A stretch of DNA of 64,000 bases from Planctomycetaceae bacterium (GTDB lineage: Bacteria > Planctomycetota > Planctomycetia > Planctomycetales > Planctomycetaceae), in assembly GCA_021732995.1 (NCBI GenBank), contig JAKFWA010000135.1, positions 1 to 64,000 of the forward strand, in the 5' to 3' direction. Numbering within the stretch: position 1 is the first letter of the stretch; each line of letters starts with the position of its first letter. The notes under the pieces are model-generated. The model had not been told where the DNA came from, did no database searches, and was given only the letters and a program-made list of their open reading frames with translations. Positions 50,401-52,607 of this stretch are shown here, one piece after another. Both the position numbers and the translations under genes were made by a program.

Positions 50401-50992
50401 CTTGCAAGGTGGCTCAGCCAGCAACCTGTTTGATGGTCGTCAGGCAACCATCCAGCTCTATCTGACAGGTGCTGAAGGAGCAGACACGCTGCTGGGCGGC
50501 AGCCGCAACGACGTGCTGATTGGTAACACGGGGAACGACGTCCTGTCTGGCGGCGCCGGTAATGACATGTTCGATGGCGGTGACGGCATCGACTACGTGT
50601 TCGAAAAGGCTGACACGAATTTCGCGGTGAGCGGGTCGACCATTAGCTCCGTAGCGACTGGCACCGAGACTCCAGTCAACGTGGAACGCATTGCTCTGAT
50701 CGGTGGGGCTGGAGCGAATATTCTCGACGCTTCTCTGGCCAACCTGCCTGTGGTGCTGATCGGTGGCCGCGGCAACGATACTCTGCTCGGTGGCAGCGGG
50801 GCTGATACTTTGAGTGGTGGCAATCGCAACGATGCAACGGTTGCGGGGGGCGATGGGGCAGATTCTCTGAATGGCGGCAACGGCGCGGATCTGCTGGAAA
50901 GCGATGCCTTGGACAGTCTCACGCTGGGCGTAGGTGACAGCACTCTGGCGGACGTCTTCGCCCAACTGCCCAGCTGGATTGACGCTCTGTGA
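23495..50992 (+). CDS. Very large exported adhesin-like protein, about 9165 residues
   Basis: A single uninterrupted reading frame of 27.5 kb. The ATG at 23495 (MSKRQLSGGFFNLFGFL) is preferred over an earlier GTG at 23336: GGTGGGG precedes it, and it gives a basic N-terminus followed by VESLEDRRMLTSD, the planctomycete LE-x-R-x-(M/L)-L motif. Domains in order, by position: RTX blocks mixed with flagellin-IN units (23950-28000); a very long LktA/filamentous-haemagglutinin-like beta-helix (28400-38960); VCBS/FG-GAP repeats (39280-40290); one fibronectin-III-like unit (40291-40590); CSLREA/Pmp-like beta-helices (40591-43060, 45655-46560); eight Ig-like units (43066-45456); cadherin/tandem-95-like units (46590-48125); terminal RTX (48770-50900). 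It ends ADVFAQLPSWIDAL. It is probably secreted, calcium-stabilised and cell-surface or matrix-associated. No secretion partner genes are adjacent. Confidence 0.9.
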   Translation: MSKRQLSGGFFNLFGFLTRRKSKDWSRWYRQRLLRPAVVSRVESLEDRRMLTSDFVFQATDATPLQLQVSSGQLQIVNKDASQSVLLSQALAGTTQVIVQGNGNDVQLSLDESLSGFGGPISFQAGTGKTALLAPDFNNVWTVIGTGAGILNGNIQFSGVDSIFGGSGNDTYQLFTNNKLGSLTIDDTAGGNDTLDFSATSNGATIDLSNTSSQTVNSNLTLVLTSGEAFENALGGSGADRITGNGLDNTIRGGSGNDTLTGGGGDDTYIFGTNFGTDSVIEEDGSDDGSADKIDTSALSTNTTVRKLADGTYSLTTDGGSIVFGNVDKLAVGAGINTLDYSASTGGVFVNLSTRYADEFTDIAGFRHVIGSNFNDTLVGNELSNSLSGGQGNDQLTGLGGSDTISGGTGYDTLTEVRDVSFSLSNTTLIVSGGTSETDLLSGIDSATLGGGLSSNILNASAFKPLLATTDLAGLNFGAGVNLAANDLTVRLTDGTSVNVNLSGAVTIQDLLNRIAAASNKLAAALNVDSNAIVVTQTTGNGAGNLTFWSASTLAKDLGLNVTGSGATLTSLRTIATGVLLDGGSTVPLTALNNGAGVRTTNLERLQLRGNESTTPLSVLNQGAGVRTVGGNDFQITLTDGLTVNVDLNSGMTLQQAFDAITSAANAVAPGRITIEVDPNDELALLLSDSKDGGGDLKVTALNGSFAAQDLGISGDGIGQTREGNHIGQLSADIRVTFTDGGTIDIDLSGLSTLDEVIDALNTYGETLTVMVNSDGTGLLITDADRGPGNLKIESLNGSFAAADLGILKTGAGTVLNGSSIVSGGLRLDGRSDADTLIGSSGDDILITGGGGDSLAGGAGADTVVAVRDTNMTLTNSTLSLGTGDAASLGGVEQARLKGGSSANVINASAFSLGSVTLMGNAGNDTLTGGSGNDVLSGGSGTDVLDGKGGTDSVMETGPRMVLNSQGNGLGGAATLDLAEGTNEVVRITLDSGVTSGSFRVTFNGETTDDISYDASSFDLRSALWELDGVDQEDVIVTRPDGTGPFTITFVGAKGGLNVADITAANVDLVGGGVTTSVTTQGFQLLNPLTGIESATLYGTLGDDLIDASLFTGTTLIEGLYGNDTIVGSNGADTIDGGADDDRITGGAGVDSIEGGEGTDTLIESRDVNFTLANVTLTQTGGVLGGTTEVDAIGGFEWAKITGGNSANTIDVSAFTGLTDGTVLDLLNGGNGFGATSGTEVVMTGLEATTPLSTVNNGAGVRTSAGTDFVLVLRDGTTRAVDLGSAVTLKDAFDAIRAAAPTVTATLDVGGTAIVLTDTTAGGGNLRVQSVTDTSTDLGLVTTGVGGVLTGLPISDGASDVFVTLSDGTRVGVDLSTIFTLDEALAAFNLTNSKLFAALDAARTRVVLSDTAGGALPITVTAANGSIAGMSLGLIGAGVTASTASLTGLLIGIAKSAIDGGAGNDLITGTGGDDTLTGGLGNDTISGGGGTNTLVQQRDANMTLGVSTLVIGAETDTFSSIQKAELTGGASANTIDASAFKGSAIISTGGGLDTLKGPLGDATFQVTIDGLTAPTSATDTAHQITIHSAGGSSTYEILKSGSAIGQSDLWWVNSVGATDKAEYQLRGGVVSVGENLVGNGKNIRISADRLTINGRTISTASSTDNAKNISILAKRINIGEGTIIDARSTAVGKTSGTVTIAAVDDRARITGGPLAANANVDRLDTSINIGAASIYGGDVNIKAVADSRFVFGNRTEGGDIAQSLGSKIGSPIIQGITEALALFTQVAHARSTAKIDIGTATSPTVIVGETVTVISDTAAKVATKPIGIAIAVAVSVMETVSKIYIDNANITATGDLTVRSKTDMQLSNIAAVKSIGGAIGVSVAVTDSDVTATLGPKSVVNVGRDLFVQADTVDRNYTNATAFGDLSTALALGVSVHVADLRLLASIDGTANVARNVNVTTDVLKAPVEGIQGLFFPTYYNGVSAAASIDPNASTGDPFNDFAGSLIAIVVAPLSKKGIRAIASKDSIKNGATKGGLGGLISSKILEAAAPTKPMGKAQTAVSLAIDVYSTDAVSRIGDGKLNDPAHVATVDAGGFVNVNSTVEIRPDISASSLVDYRPALLEDGTPNLTDDGKTQAVKADGGQIIIGIPPKVFSVSFALALHDNKASAYVSGNAKVDAGKAVTVNAETLNRFDPTKAFVANLATPFRKAVPTYDTSSGTQLLKSGDTVQIKGSRSVNDVAGKIFQYIGPDGSQTDLGTEDYTDKSRWQPFSLGSEVGLGFVRTLVTFFDRNFGLDKNLANVWTQSSAHGGADASIGGSFALIFLKQKADAKILSGAQVNQKQDGNHPRTGNQNVTVTASSQNDTIDLGGNFETPGVGNVFTTGADFRTWSKDPYAAIRKKKNPEYQRRLNLGKPSSGFKGFDGSGDGDSTGAVGIAVNSFFYRNNVAASIEDGVSLFANKLDVLADNKVLAVAVGISGGKAENVAVIGTAVVNKVDNTTIANIGGRAIVDVTGNTVISATDTTNIVTVAGSLARSEKVGIGASLALNLVDRQTEAYIGNSLGDPHLLAGGSFKTGGTLSLAALAKGFIGAFGVAGASTSNGSVGTSQTGAAIAGGVATNTIDDTVRTYIYHGKVEAGGDISLDATASPILEAFTIGGAVARGNTNNVGVAGAASVNDVENDVQAFIKDSSDTIVADLRGVTSTAGGINLAAINSTQAFAHAGAVSLAWFNPEGALHEGKSVSVGVSVALNLVGDSDDRNTTHAFIEGSTVTARDAVQVSSTNDGRFQALGVGGAVSVVGGVGLGGPNVGIGDLPELLSNTSLAAAVAGSFAANVVYTSMQAVILDGSKVTSQLNGGVSLAAKDETRLMNADAFGVAVAFASTQNPTGTTTAVAIGVGVAANYSSNEIIASIHGSTVVADDEITLTTANQANVSAFALGVAASVGSSLGSTRAITGAGSAAINQIENTITASFDSAHVTSSKSVKVSANDDATIFAFAGGVTGAGANGATGATVVAVGASLVLNEIDNTTEALSINSTVRGTAVDLEATSSPTIKAIALGFSGSGAVSSTKATAIAAAGAGVINDISNSTIAEVRGGNVTTTSGDLVLMAFDDANIVAVAGAAAGSGAGGDKGAAVAAQLGASFAVNSIDDTIRAQITSGAIVSAAGNVALSAKQDADILALSFGFAGGGSYAARTAIQVAGAGSGSGNRINSTIEAIVGPSTVTASGVVSATATDKSDVRAVAGAIAGGGAVSSGISVAGSIGLSVADNDIGNHVRAVVDGSKISAIQGIALDAFSDSNIVCVTIGGAISVGAGSYVGVGVALGGAGSGNRIHNTIDAGVRGNSEITSSQGGLSITAKDDADITAVSVGAALAIASGQVAVAVPIGAAVAVNHIDNSINATFADSKVISLTGPLTISAVDSAEINSVAVAATLSITGGSQANVSVSGGGAGAENIILTQTTAAIDRSDIASVPSILVTTNSDSSIDSVITSVSAAGVIGGEAGVGIAIGVGAARNFIGYDKTQGVSADFTSEQRPTSLTFGTTVKVADGPLQNDVFRYVGSNVNESSGIDLSTQNYADSRLWEQVNLSLPATGNVARVSDSDINATGTLTVNAQSHADIDSTVVSVAIGISGGGQAAVGVGVGGAFAVNKIKQDVRATIDGAADTKMSAGNVIISARDFSSITADTAAGVLSGAFGQGAAVSVAFGLAIASNEIANNVEASIANADSLTTTSGDVDVGAQSHNDIDSLSVAVTVAPAFGKGVAGVAVSGGGATSFNVDLTQTNAAIRNSTVISADDVSVSAVNDSDLDSTVVLTSVAAGVGKVAGVGVSIGAATADNYVGYKISGDRVGSDVQAIVENSSIDANGALNQRAWSNATIDAKVGAGTLAIAAVTSLYSASVAVSGAGTATTNKIAYDTRALIDGDSSGIEARSISLEATDTSSITSDIGSVATAANLALIGASISIGASVAKNLINNDVAAQILNADQTNTTSGGVFMSAGESAIVQSHTFSAAAAVSVSIGLALGNAITTADNTLANSVHVDTTGSNITSAGDITLSAYDASRVNSHIEAAAISVGVGSIGVGASNANNNIGGSVSASVANGTLTTNGTGDINVTATSQPEINSENTVGAVAIGVAAAVAGGGSHDRVTSKVETTLSSAVVNAVGDDIRFVASSSSDVSPDATAFSGSSFISLGALQSDVVIAGETTSTISGSSTINAKTMTMSANSTNKATTNAVVAGVGLIAITSASSDIDITRTTTAHVAEGSTVNIGSTTLKLNSTSTSSADSAGKSITGSLFSIGAMDIDTNIIGTTRSAMESGSVILASGGNVELLANDASDAHTQMRSVGVGVVLNVNVSSPSSTVRPTTTAEVFGDILGTTPQTSAGHVSITAVSNDRAETALHSNNGGAINVSVGEVNALSSPTTIARIGSNRTVKASGDVALRSTVNSEADSSAIGSAGGFVTVSVLNSDAVSTPNTYSEVGNGAIINAGAIRLTSHIPDTRIFNNRFQAEGSGFIPVSGDGYTMAMSAGSSGGFVSVADANSHAINSPTTRTSIGGDAQLTARDIVLETNSLSATVAATTGVGGGVVAVGGVDAIIDSNNVSQNIIGDRAKLNASNNIAMTSWGFTDTMGKTSANTGGLIAVVSADTKINDKFEVANIVGGAAQLTALGTLTIDSISAIGADGISIADGGGLGVRTASSNSNGDVGSSANKGVFVSGKTAVDIYDNAKLKAGTMRLAGRVTGLHADMNSRSTGKGLGSNSDAVANVDIFDTAGVTIYPGAVVESAGRLDLLADHELTQANSLATAEGRSAFGDSDSTSITNLQSYSVISTAVGSKVIARDLNSETKNSVQIYDRKAERSGGIDFGSSRERGNFLPLRVTDWRGDIVINATAPDRKLVINEAGRVELNSNVTVHENDGLVNGISGLGISPSDVGSVRFSANSIGVYDGQTAPGSTFSTSGFFGNSRPTLTFNGTMRSIEIINRGTRTLAFAPIDVVSSAMPTVVIDISNIDTQGVVFNIQRAFEPTAINIQTNGNMYFNGNTSVNNPVGSTKITAANVGFDTIRTHDLVINSTGDVGAIITEFPNGQPVSRLTGIELTQTSAGSPSLNLHATGVITASITGLQRVNTPFVANITDITARQLNVELNPAKQQFGGGKLGPVLVQKTKPATGIFPIPPFSKYVNSQLFVSSFGFEFDPELYSTDVFGQSNGSQSGATYVVRGRIEAGTSGTAGVTVKPNVAVDYLHYQQSASLPSGFTPGRRQQWADLNGDGALDLVTLNGSKLTVLSNELTTNNTFRVVQTIDDEALIQSFALGDMDQDGDVDLVFQHRAMVKVYKNVNGIFSSGDTIPLVNPGYSGVFFNGDITLADVDGNGFLDIIDAGEFSVAVHLLDETGNIRDTRFTFGSGYTHIDSGDYDRDGDIDILLGNSGGSKIYSNDGKASFTDTSIAFPGTTNGPLQFGDSDGDGDLDVLVLGNSNDGQRTLLIYENNGGAYRLRSETTGAISNVLWQDHDADGDLDVLVHYTNPDRNVFLINVGAAANPNDPLFVQASTRDLPNGITLQGWSVANLVGGRGVDLLYTGQQNGQPFYKVYENFQPIATTSPPTVPRLGATAVGSLATIDWSSPAGTAAASSPYTYNLRVQHGSDVFTIGTPSGRGAISGNSFKLSDLVVGESYIISVQTVDAAGRRSAWSNPTGFVSTNFLFVNQSGDTDDGNPSNNQTTLREAINFANSEQGQFRIQLQASPGQLQSPLTITKSMFIYGDGSQQIIGSGSGRLFNIDDGNSSNALDVRIDGLTLKGGRADFGGAIRSTESLTLNGITFDDNIATKSGGAVWVDIPADGRGSFNGVTSGVNQATDNGGLMWINNAGSLFIGGGSITSGVSHTKIGNSAGFSGGTFYITNAATGRIETSSYSISYSQAGVSSGFGTKSGGGVYLANYGLADLSGINTLESKAEVGGGMAVFNYGASATATIGGRHNFDRAVLGGGLYATNVDGTLITRNLSLENNTSDSSGGALSLFHAGGTTTLDAMYVENNKSLQGNGGAFDLQAYSGTLNVTQSLVRGNQTPNFGGAIYYAGDGTARTNIVGNTFVNNVASSRGAVFGFVHGSSEFNVIENTFSGNSITSGNWQGGSALSVLAFPNTATNVIANTFAYNDSKISSGSGTVSIVAFEEPAQFLAANNLVTDNVLASGATAFVVSGSNQTLDSNWIGNNAGLLPLSVTQGGLVPTHGLAPDSPVIDRGSDPALLPQFDQRGSGFTRAVGRPDIGAFERQAGNPQPIVVSTLIDGVDGDTSEGQLSLAEAVRLSNARPGPDTITFAPGLTGSIDLRSSSLLYLFQGYTYRILEDLKIIGPGADQLKLLLPSFDIDDGNPDTQINVEISGLGFQNTLQGFTTRENTKLSSVAFSTSYSGGGNIINAPLDAGAKLQIENSFLGSTPIAISGAGQVTIDNSTLTTGIVSNASSNAHAGNLIVRNSTLTSGGIVGPATVISSIVPSVGVGSIVSNSLIMNGDASGLASGPSISTKIGIDATAPDAPVLVMPDSQFTTDSTPAFSGTAEFNNKVVVVIDPDSDATTPNSFALTTISNDKGNWSVDVPADKALLNGATASYSVTVIDATGNTSAAANGSVRVDNVSPTLPLFVLPTLGHAVPIINNSTPTFRGFAEPGSTVTVSIRPPFGGDFALTAIAAADGSWNTTVPQERALGDQSGYVYQYSVSARDEAGNVSSEATGIFQVYLTGPSTPTLQTVPLQSTTPEFRGSAAPGVKVTLTIDPDNISATSNSFVLTTTSDGNGSWVVSVPAEHKLIFGNTIKISLVTKDNRGVNSEVVETTRRIEPAYNDQDPAITAPTLTNDSTPRIFGVAYSGSNIDVFVDFDNDPDTKNSVKFETEADDDGIWSITVPDENAIADGATIGITIVAGGVTTRTGSITVDSTAPNAPGSAISTLFTTTTPTLTGTAEPLNTVRLTIDPYNGTFLNYSVTFETTALADGSWSIDVPASVGLLNGSRPSYSIHSVDAAGNESSTITGEFLIDQSAPGVPTVYIGTVVTSGTPTLAGVAEPNSLVTLTIDPDNDSGTDNSVTFTTTASATGYFSIVLTPEMADGTLAKVTATATDQAGNVSAVSAAKTFQVDLTAPTAPNLTIPSVSTTGTPTFSGTAQAGATVTLSIDPDANSSTNNNLVFTTTADGKGNWTVAVPDENAFSNRTFISVSATATDGAGNVSAATSGLVRIATNGADKPYVYVRQAGNDTTPTISGTGTPGMTVRVTIDPDDNAATDNNFTLSTTIAADGSWSITVPDVKAIADGATASISVLSIDANGNIIGSAEQNGVVDPQFGLLNVLGGRIPSMSLRPTSPAIDAGSNPLNLTTDTRGAGFARVTGAAADMGSTELQPAIFTVTVTDEEDDGDYSPSDLSFREAVLLSNINPGTDTIRFAADLTTIPVKLVAPSGLQSYNSQTQQFYTQLAITDSVNIEGRADRSIKFTTNNLTGAALPYGFGFRTLNALTFDDGRSSEITVRISGVTLPNSILNSENLILDNVEFPSDSGSFGSEYVVSSGHLTLTNADINRTLTIFATGTGIENSSTEFKGVTINARVGLYASDVTLTLDQLHINEEDFDYLANNQSPGTSVDFNGLQSFLNNVALTVRDSDYRASVAYHDFNGVRLGNLLGFPSSYIRFRDSNGNPNLEAPNSLVLDNAQINGWAPATIAAGSVTTTEDTFVDIDLRDYAKLNNGDSAGTIAGVLNAVGGTVELLSDGFTARFRPDANYNGAASFQYSVAGDAVATPLRPFYLQDPLGLAETDLPTNTVAIARATINITVGAVDDPFEVNVTPGNGVEDETLDVDLRNFVRDVDSPLTGLTFTLGATSNAQVSLQPDGHTARLTFPANYFGPAGFSFNVTDGTTTFSNQSVSINVASVNDAPTVTVPTVNPTLKDTQTLSLADVTVADIDSTNLTVTVSASTGMLQQGNSQAAKFVLTGSAEQINATLDNMLFIPQAGESVIDALSAEVTDDAQGAKTAGFLIGVRANVAPQVDASSSEVVIPEGNKASQIGSFLDANDDEVTLTASVGNVTKNDDGTWTWVGSAPTSNGPYSFDVTITATDPDNASSTTTFTVLVVNAAPSDPADSDTADNTISDRASNGDLVGITANSSDILGDTVTYLLTNDAGGRFQIDSTTGVVTVKDARFLNAANAASHTITVQASDGSLSSTQDFNITVTDTDPAVLHEGTISIETADGTTTVRDSDPSANNVIHMKLDDGSLLLTFGNVQRRVSLRGRTSFVFDTGAGDDELTVDLSGGVLPFNVTFHGGVGGKDALKVVGFNAAGNLDAITSTYSGLHDGQIDLRQGTTVRGFITYTGLEPISIDGTPAEIIFNLPSTNDGDVTLSDIGGADGVMRLSGSTFESTDFSVGNATSIVINGLGGHDRITVQSIDTTYAGLIILDGGEGNDTLTGSINGDRILGGIGDDLIDGGSGNDSVLAGDGVDTVTGGDGNDSLDGGSGNDRIFGGDGDDVIMGLTGADRIEAGAGNDYVYGGNGNDTIDGGTGNDVLQGQENDDSLSGNDGDDSLYGLNGNDVITGGLGDDLFNGGNGTDLLFELGNINFVLMQDSKLTGMGTDTLVGIEAGRLAGGGGNNTIDASQSTIPVTLSGASGDDVLIGSKLGDVLLGEAGNDILIGGAGADSLDGQVGNDELQGGEGDDSLVGGAGIDRIREAGDFNFALTNMLLTMYTNQKVIVSRDTLNSIELAELSGGTSRNLFDLQGFTEGLGTTIIGNNGHDVVYGSPAPDSVITGTGHDLVYGNGGADIIYTGSGNDTIHGGDGGDILGGQNGDDVVNGEAGNDILIGGAGVDTLNGGADSDFLSGQQDAGLLIGGSGDDTLLGHAGNDTLQGDSGNDRLYGLQGNDFITGGDDNDWLLGGIGNDTLNGDAGIDSLSGELGSDIMDGGADADQMIEMFDTNVIILANTLMAGALGTDTFANVERLNLQGGSASNLFDGRQATIQLYLTGAEGADTLLGGSRNDVLIGNTGNDVLSGGAGNDMFDGGDGIDYVFEKADTNFAVSGSTISSVATGTETPVNVERIALIGGAGANILDASLANLPVVLIGGRGNDTLLGGSGADTLSGGNRNDATVAGGDGADSLNGGNGADLLESDALDSLTLGVGDSTLADVFAQLPSWIDAL
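23950..28000 (+). repeat. N-terminal RTX blocks interleaved with D-x-N-F modules
   Basis: RTX clusters at about 23970-24300, 24600-24740, 25990-26090, 26240-26350, 26850-26980 and 27860-27970 encode GGxGNDxLxGG units. Each of the last four D-x-N-F type modules of this region (starting near 24743, 26092, 26985 and 27981) follows an RTX cluster and ends with GG..N.(I/L).(A/V)S(A)F. This places calcium-binding blocks at both ends of the protein, which is unusual for classical RTX toxins, where they are C-terminal. Confidence 0.75.
24914..27850 (+). repeat. About five flagellin-hook IN-type units
   Basis: Units near 24914-25200, 25332-25660, 25680-25960, 27228-27540 and 27560-27850 share the order N-x-G-A-G-V-R-T (where present), (I/V)xLxDGxxxxVDLS, a helix xxxDAxxAIxxA, then LxDxTxGGGNLxVxxxNGSxAAxDLGI. 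This is the signature of the flagellin-hook IN motif known from FliD and some flagellins, here inside an RTX adhesin. Confidence 0.7.
28400..36700 (+). repeat. Long LktA/FHA-like beta-helix with about 70-90-residue repeats
   Basis: The repeat alternates a strand-rich part (G-x-(V/I)-x-(L/V)-x-A-x-(D/N)-x-(A/S)-x-I) with a Gly/Ala-rich hydrophobic part (e.g. GVGVAxGGAGxxN) and a I-x-N-(T/S)-(I/T)-x-A-x-(I/V) hinge. More than twenty copies are visible. The style matches filamentous-adhesin proteins of the leukotoxin LktA type and haemagglutinin beta-helices. Confidence 0.7.
39280..40290 (+). repeat. VCBS/FG-GAP-like calcium-loop repeats
   Basis: About six D-x-(D/N)-x-D-G-x-x-D-(L/I) loops are encoded: DLNGDGALDLV, DMDQDGDVDLV, DVDGNGFLDII, DYDRDGDIDIL, DSDGDGDLDVL and DHDADGDLDVL. 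They suggest a beta-propeller with calcium sites. They sit between the beta-helix and a single fibronectin-III-like unit. Confidence 0.8.
43066..45456 (+). repeat. Eight tandem bacterial Ig-like domains
   Basis: Units of about 95-100 residues start with (T/S)AP-x-(A/V)P and contain (T/S)xTPT(L/F)xGTAE, V-x-(V/L)-x-IDPD, F-x-T-T-x-x-A-(D/N)-G-x-W-(S/T)-(I/V)-x-V-P, and end with (A/T)-x-D-x-(A/T)-GN-x-S. This is the Ig-like family found in large adhesins such as biofilm-associated proteins. Confidence 0.8.
46590..48125 (+). repeat. Cadherin/tandem-95-like units
   Basis: Several units carry TTEDTFVDIDLRD, VEDETLDVDLRNFVRDVDS, NYxGxAxFxYxV and ASVNDAPTV. A final unit carries GRFQIDSTTGVVTVKDA and HTITVQASDGS, typical of cadherin-like domains of exported bacterial proteins. 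Confidence 0.7.
48770..50900 (+). repeat. C-terminal RTX calcium-binding region
   Basis: More than thirty GGxGNDxLxG nonapeptides are encoded in blocks separated by four D-x-N-F type modules (near 49248, 49590, 50310 and 50605). The last 170 residues parallel those of the 2161-residue protein closely, including the identical stretch VVLIGGRGNDTLLGGS. Confidence 0.88.
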
Positions 50993-51425
50993 CCACAGTC
51001 GTTGACCTCTGCAATCGCGGACTACGAGAGACTAGAGTGGGTGCCAAGAGGTCCCGGCCTCGGCTTAATACCGGCAAAGGACCATACTTGGGCGCGTCTT
51101 TGTCAGCCTATGAGCGGATGATTTTCGAGAAGGTGGTGACCGACTATACCAGTCCAACATGGTGCGACCTTGGCCGAATATAAACGATTGTGCACACATC
51201 CTCTGCCGCAGTCTGCCCGCGATTTTCGAGTCGAGAAGTGCGCAAAGTCGTTCTGGCCTGCCATTGAAAACCTGATCCAGTGATGTGAAGACTCGTGCCG
51301 ACTGATACTCCGGAAAAACTTTGGACAACAGGACTGTCTGCCACTCAACCAGAGAAGTAATGCTCGTTCCGGCCCTGCTATGGATCGCCTGCAATGTTCA
51401 TTCGGAGCGAAGGGCGAGTAATCAA
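50993..51425. other. Gap after the largest gene, no gene supported
   Basis: Open frames on both strands here (50989-51183 plus, 51065-51394 and 51103-51462 minus) show no domain, no ribosome-binding site and no consistent protein-like composition. No clear terminator follows the stop at 50990-50992. The right end runs into hairpins that look like an IS200/IS605 end. Confidence 0.35.
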
Positions 51426-51470
51426 CCACGGCCATAGGCCGTGGCTTTGGCTTGCCCCGCAAAGCGGGGC
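51426..51470 (-). mobile_element. Hairpins resembling an IS200/IS605-type element end
   Basis: Two perfect hairpins lie side by side: CCACGGCC with GGCCGTGG (51426-51444, loop ATA) and GCCCCGC with GCGGGGC (51454-51470, loop AAA). A third, partial GCCCCGC...GGGC follows near 51485. On the minus strand the order is GCGGGGC hairpin, CCACGGCC hairpin, then TTGATTAC. Subterminal hairpins of this kind are recognised by Y1 transposases of IS200/IS605 elements. No tnpA is present and the assignment is by resemblance only. Confidence 0.4.
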
Positions 51471-51513
51471 GAGTACGTCAAAAAAGCCCCGCTGGGCAAC
51501 GCCGTTAAGGATT

Positions 51514-51648
51514 TTAGCAGGTGAGTGCCAGGTATTGCTGGAGTTGGAGTTTGTCTTGTTTAGTGGCGGTAATCAGGTCGGGTTTGCCAGCGGAGGGTTT
51601 GTCTTTGTTGAAGGGGCGATAGCGAGCGTGCTTGGAGCGTTTGCTGCG
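51514..51648 (-). pseudogene. 44-residue C-terminal fragment, probably of a transposase
   Basis: A minus-strand frame without a start runs from 51648 to TAA at 51514-51516. It has a strongly basic, protein-like composition (RSKRSKHARYRPF, then GKPDLITATKQDKLQLQQYL). It lies between the IS200/IS605-like hairpins and the serine recombinase remnant, so it is most likely the end of a transposition protein. I cannot name the family. Its upstream part was lost at the junction near 51650. Confidence 0.4.
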
Positions 51649-51654
51649 CGGGTA

Positions 51655-52605
51655 ACCGCCGCTGAGGAGTTAGAGCAGGAGCGGGCACGCCTCGAACTGC
51701 AATGGCGACAGTGCGTGGAACGCGCTGTTTATCAAGCGGATCGTGCAGCGCGACAGTATCAAGCGGTCGAGCCGAAGAATCGACTCGTCGCTCGCACGCT
51801 GGAACAGAACTGGGAAGCTGCCCTGCGCGAACAACAGCAACTCACCCGGGAGTATGAAGACTTCCGCCGCACACAGCCGCTCACGCTGACGGAAGCGCAA
51901 CGTGAATGGATTCGGCACCTCGCTCAGGACATCCCGGCACTGTGGGCGGCACCAACGACCACGCCGCAAGATCGCCAGCAGATCGTGCGCATGCTGATCG
52001 AACGCATCGAACTCAACATTGAGGGCGACAGTGAGCGAACCGAGGTCACGATCACCTGGGCCGGAGGATTCACCAGTCAGGACCGGCTACGCCGCGTGGT
52101 ATGCAGCTATTCGCAGCGTTCCGACCTCGAACCACTCATCACCCGCGTCGTCCAGCTCAGACAGAGCGGCCTCAGTCTGAAACAGGTCGCCGCGCAATTC
52201 AACGAGCAGGGCATCGTGTCTCTTCGCGGCAGTCCTTTTACGACCACCATCCTCAGTCGGTTACTGGTCCGACGAGGTCTGTATCTGCCTTACGGTCGCA
52301 AACGTCCCGATTCCGTCGCGCTCGCCGAACATGAATGGTGGCTCCCCGACATGGCCGATGAACTCCATATGCCGCGCACCAGCCTGACGCACTGGTACAA
52401 TCGGGGCTGGGTCCGCGGTCGCAAGCTCCCCGGACTGCGCGGCCGATTGATTATCTGGGCCAACGAAGCGGAAGTGAACCGGCTGAAGCAACTCCGCGAT
52501 ACCCGTCGCCGCTGGTCCGACAGTCCCTATCCCCAGGATCTCACTACACCCCAATCACCGTCTGATCGTTGTTCAGAAAATTGCAAAGGAGCGGACTATG
52601 AGTGA
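51655..52605 (+). pseudogene. Large serine recombinase, C-terminal part only
   Basis: Large serine recombinases cut and rejoin DNA with an N-terminal catalytic Ser domain, followed by recombinase, zinc-ribbon and coiled-coil regions. Only the last part is here. A long coiled coil (EELEQERARLELQWRQ through REQQQLTREYEDFRR) is followed by LAQDIPALWAAPTTTPQDRQ and LIERIELNIEGDSE. Two HTH-like segments come next (LKQVAAQFNEQGIVS and MPRTSLTHWYNRGWVRGRKL). The catalytic domain and zinc ribbon are missing. The open frame extends upstream to 51394, but that part covers hairpin and opposite-strand transposase sequence. The stop at 52603-52605 abuts IS copy 2. It is therefore a decapitated gene, probably from an integrative element. 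Confidence 0.75.
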
Positions 52606-52607
52606 GG

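Noticed and set aside
48770-50900. CRISPR-like regular repetition
   Set aside because: The periodicity is 27 bp coding for nonapeptides in one open frame; there are no identical repeats with unique spacers.
50993-51425. Minus-strand frames of 109-119 residues after the largest gene
   Set aside because: They overlap each other in different frames, show no family features, and one runs into the hairpin region.
51394-51654. N-terminal extension of the serine recombinase frame
   Set aside because: The frame is open only by chance across hairpins and a better opposite-strand coding fragment; it contains no catalytic Ser domain.
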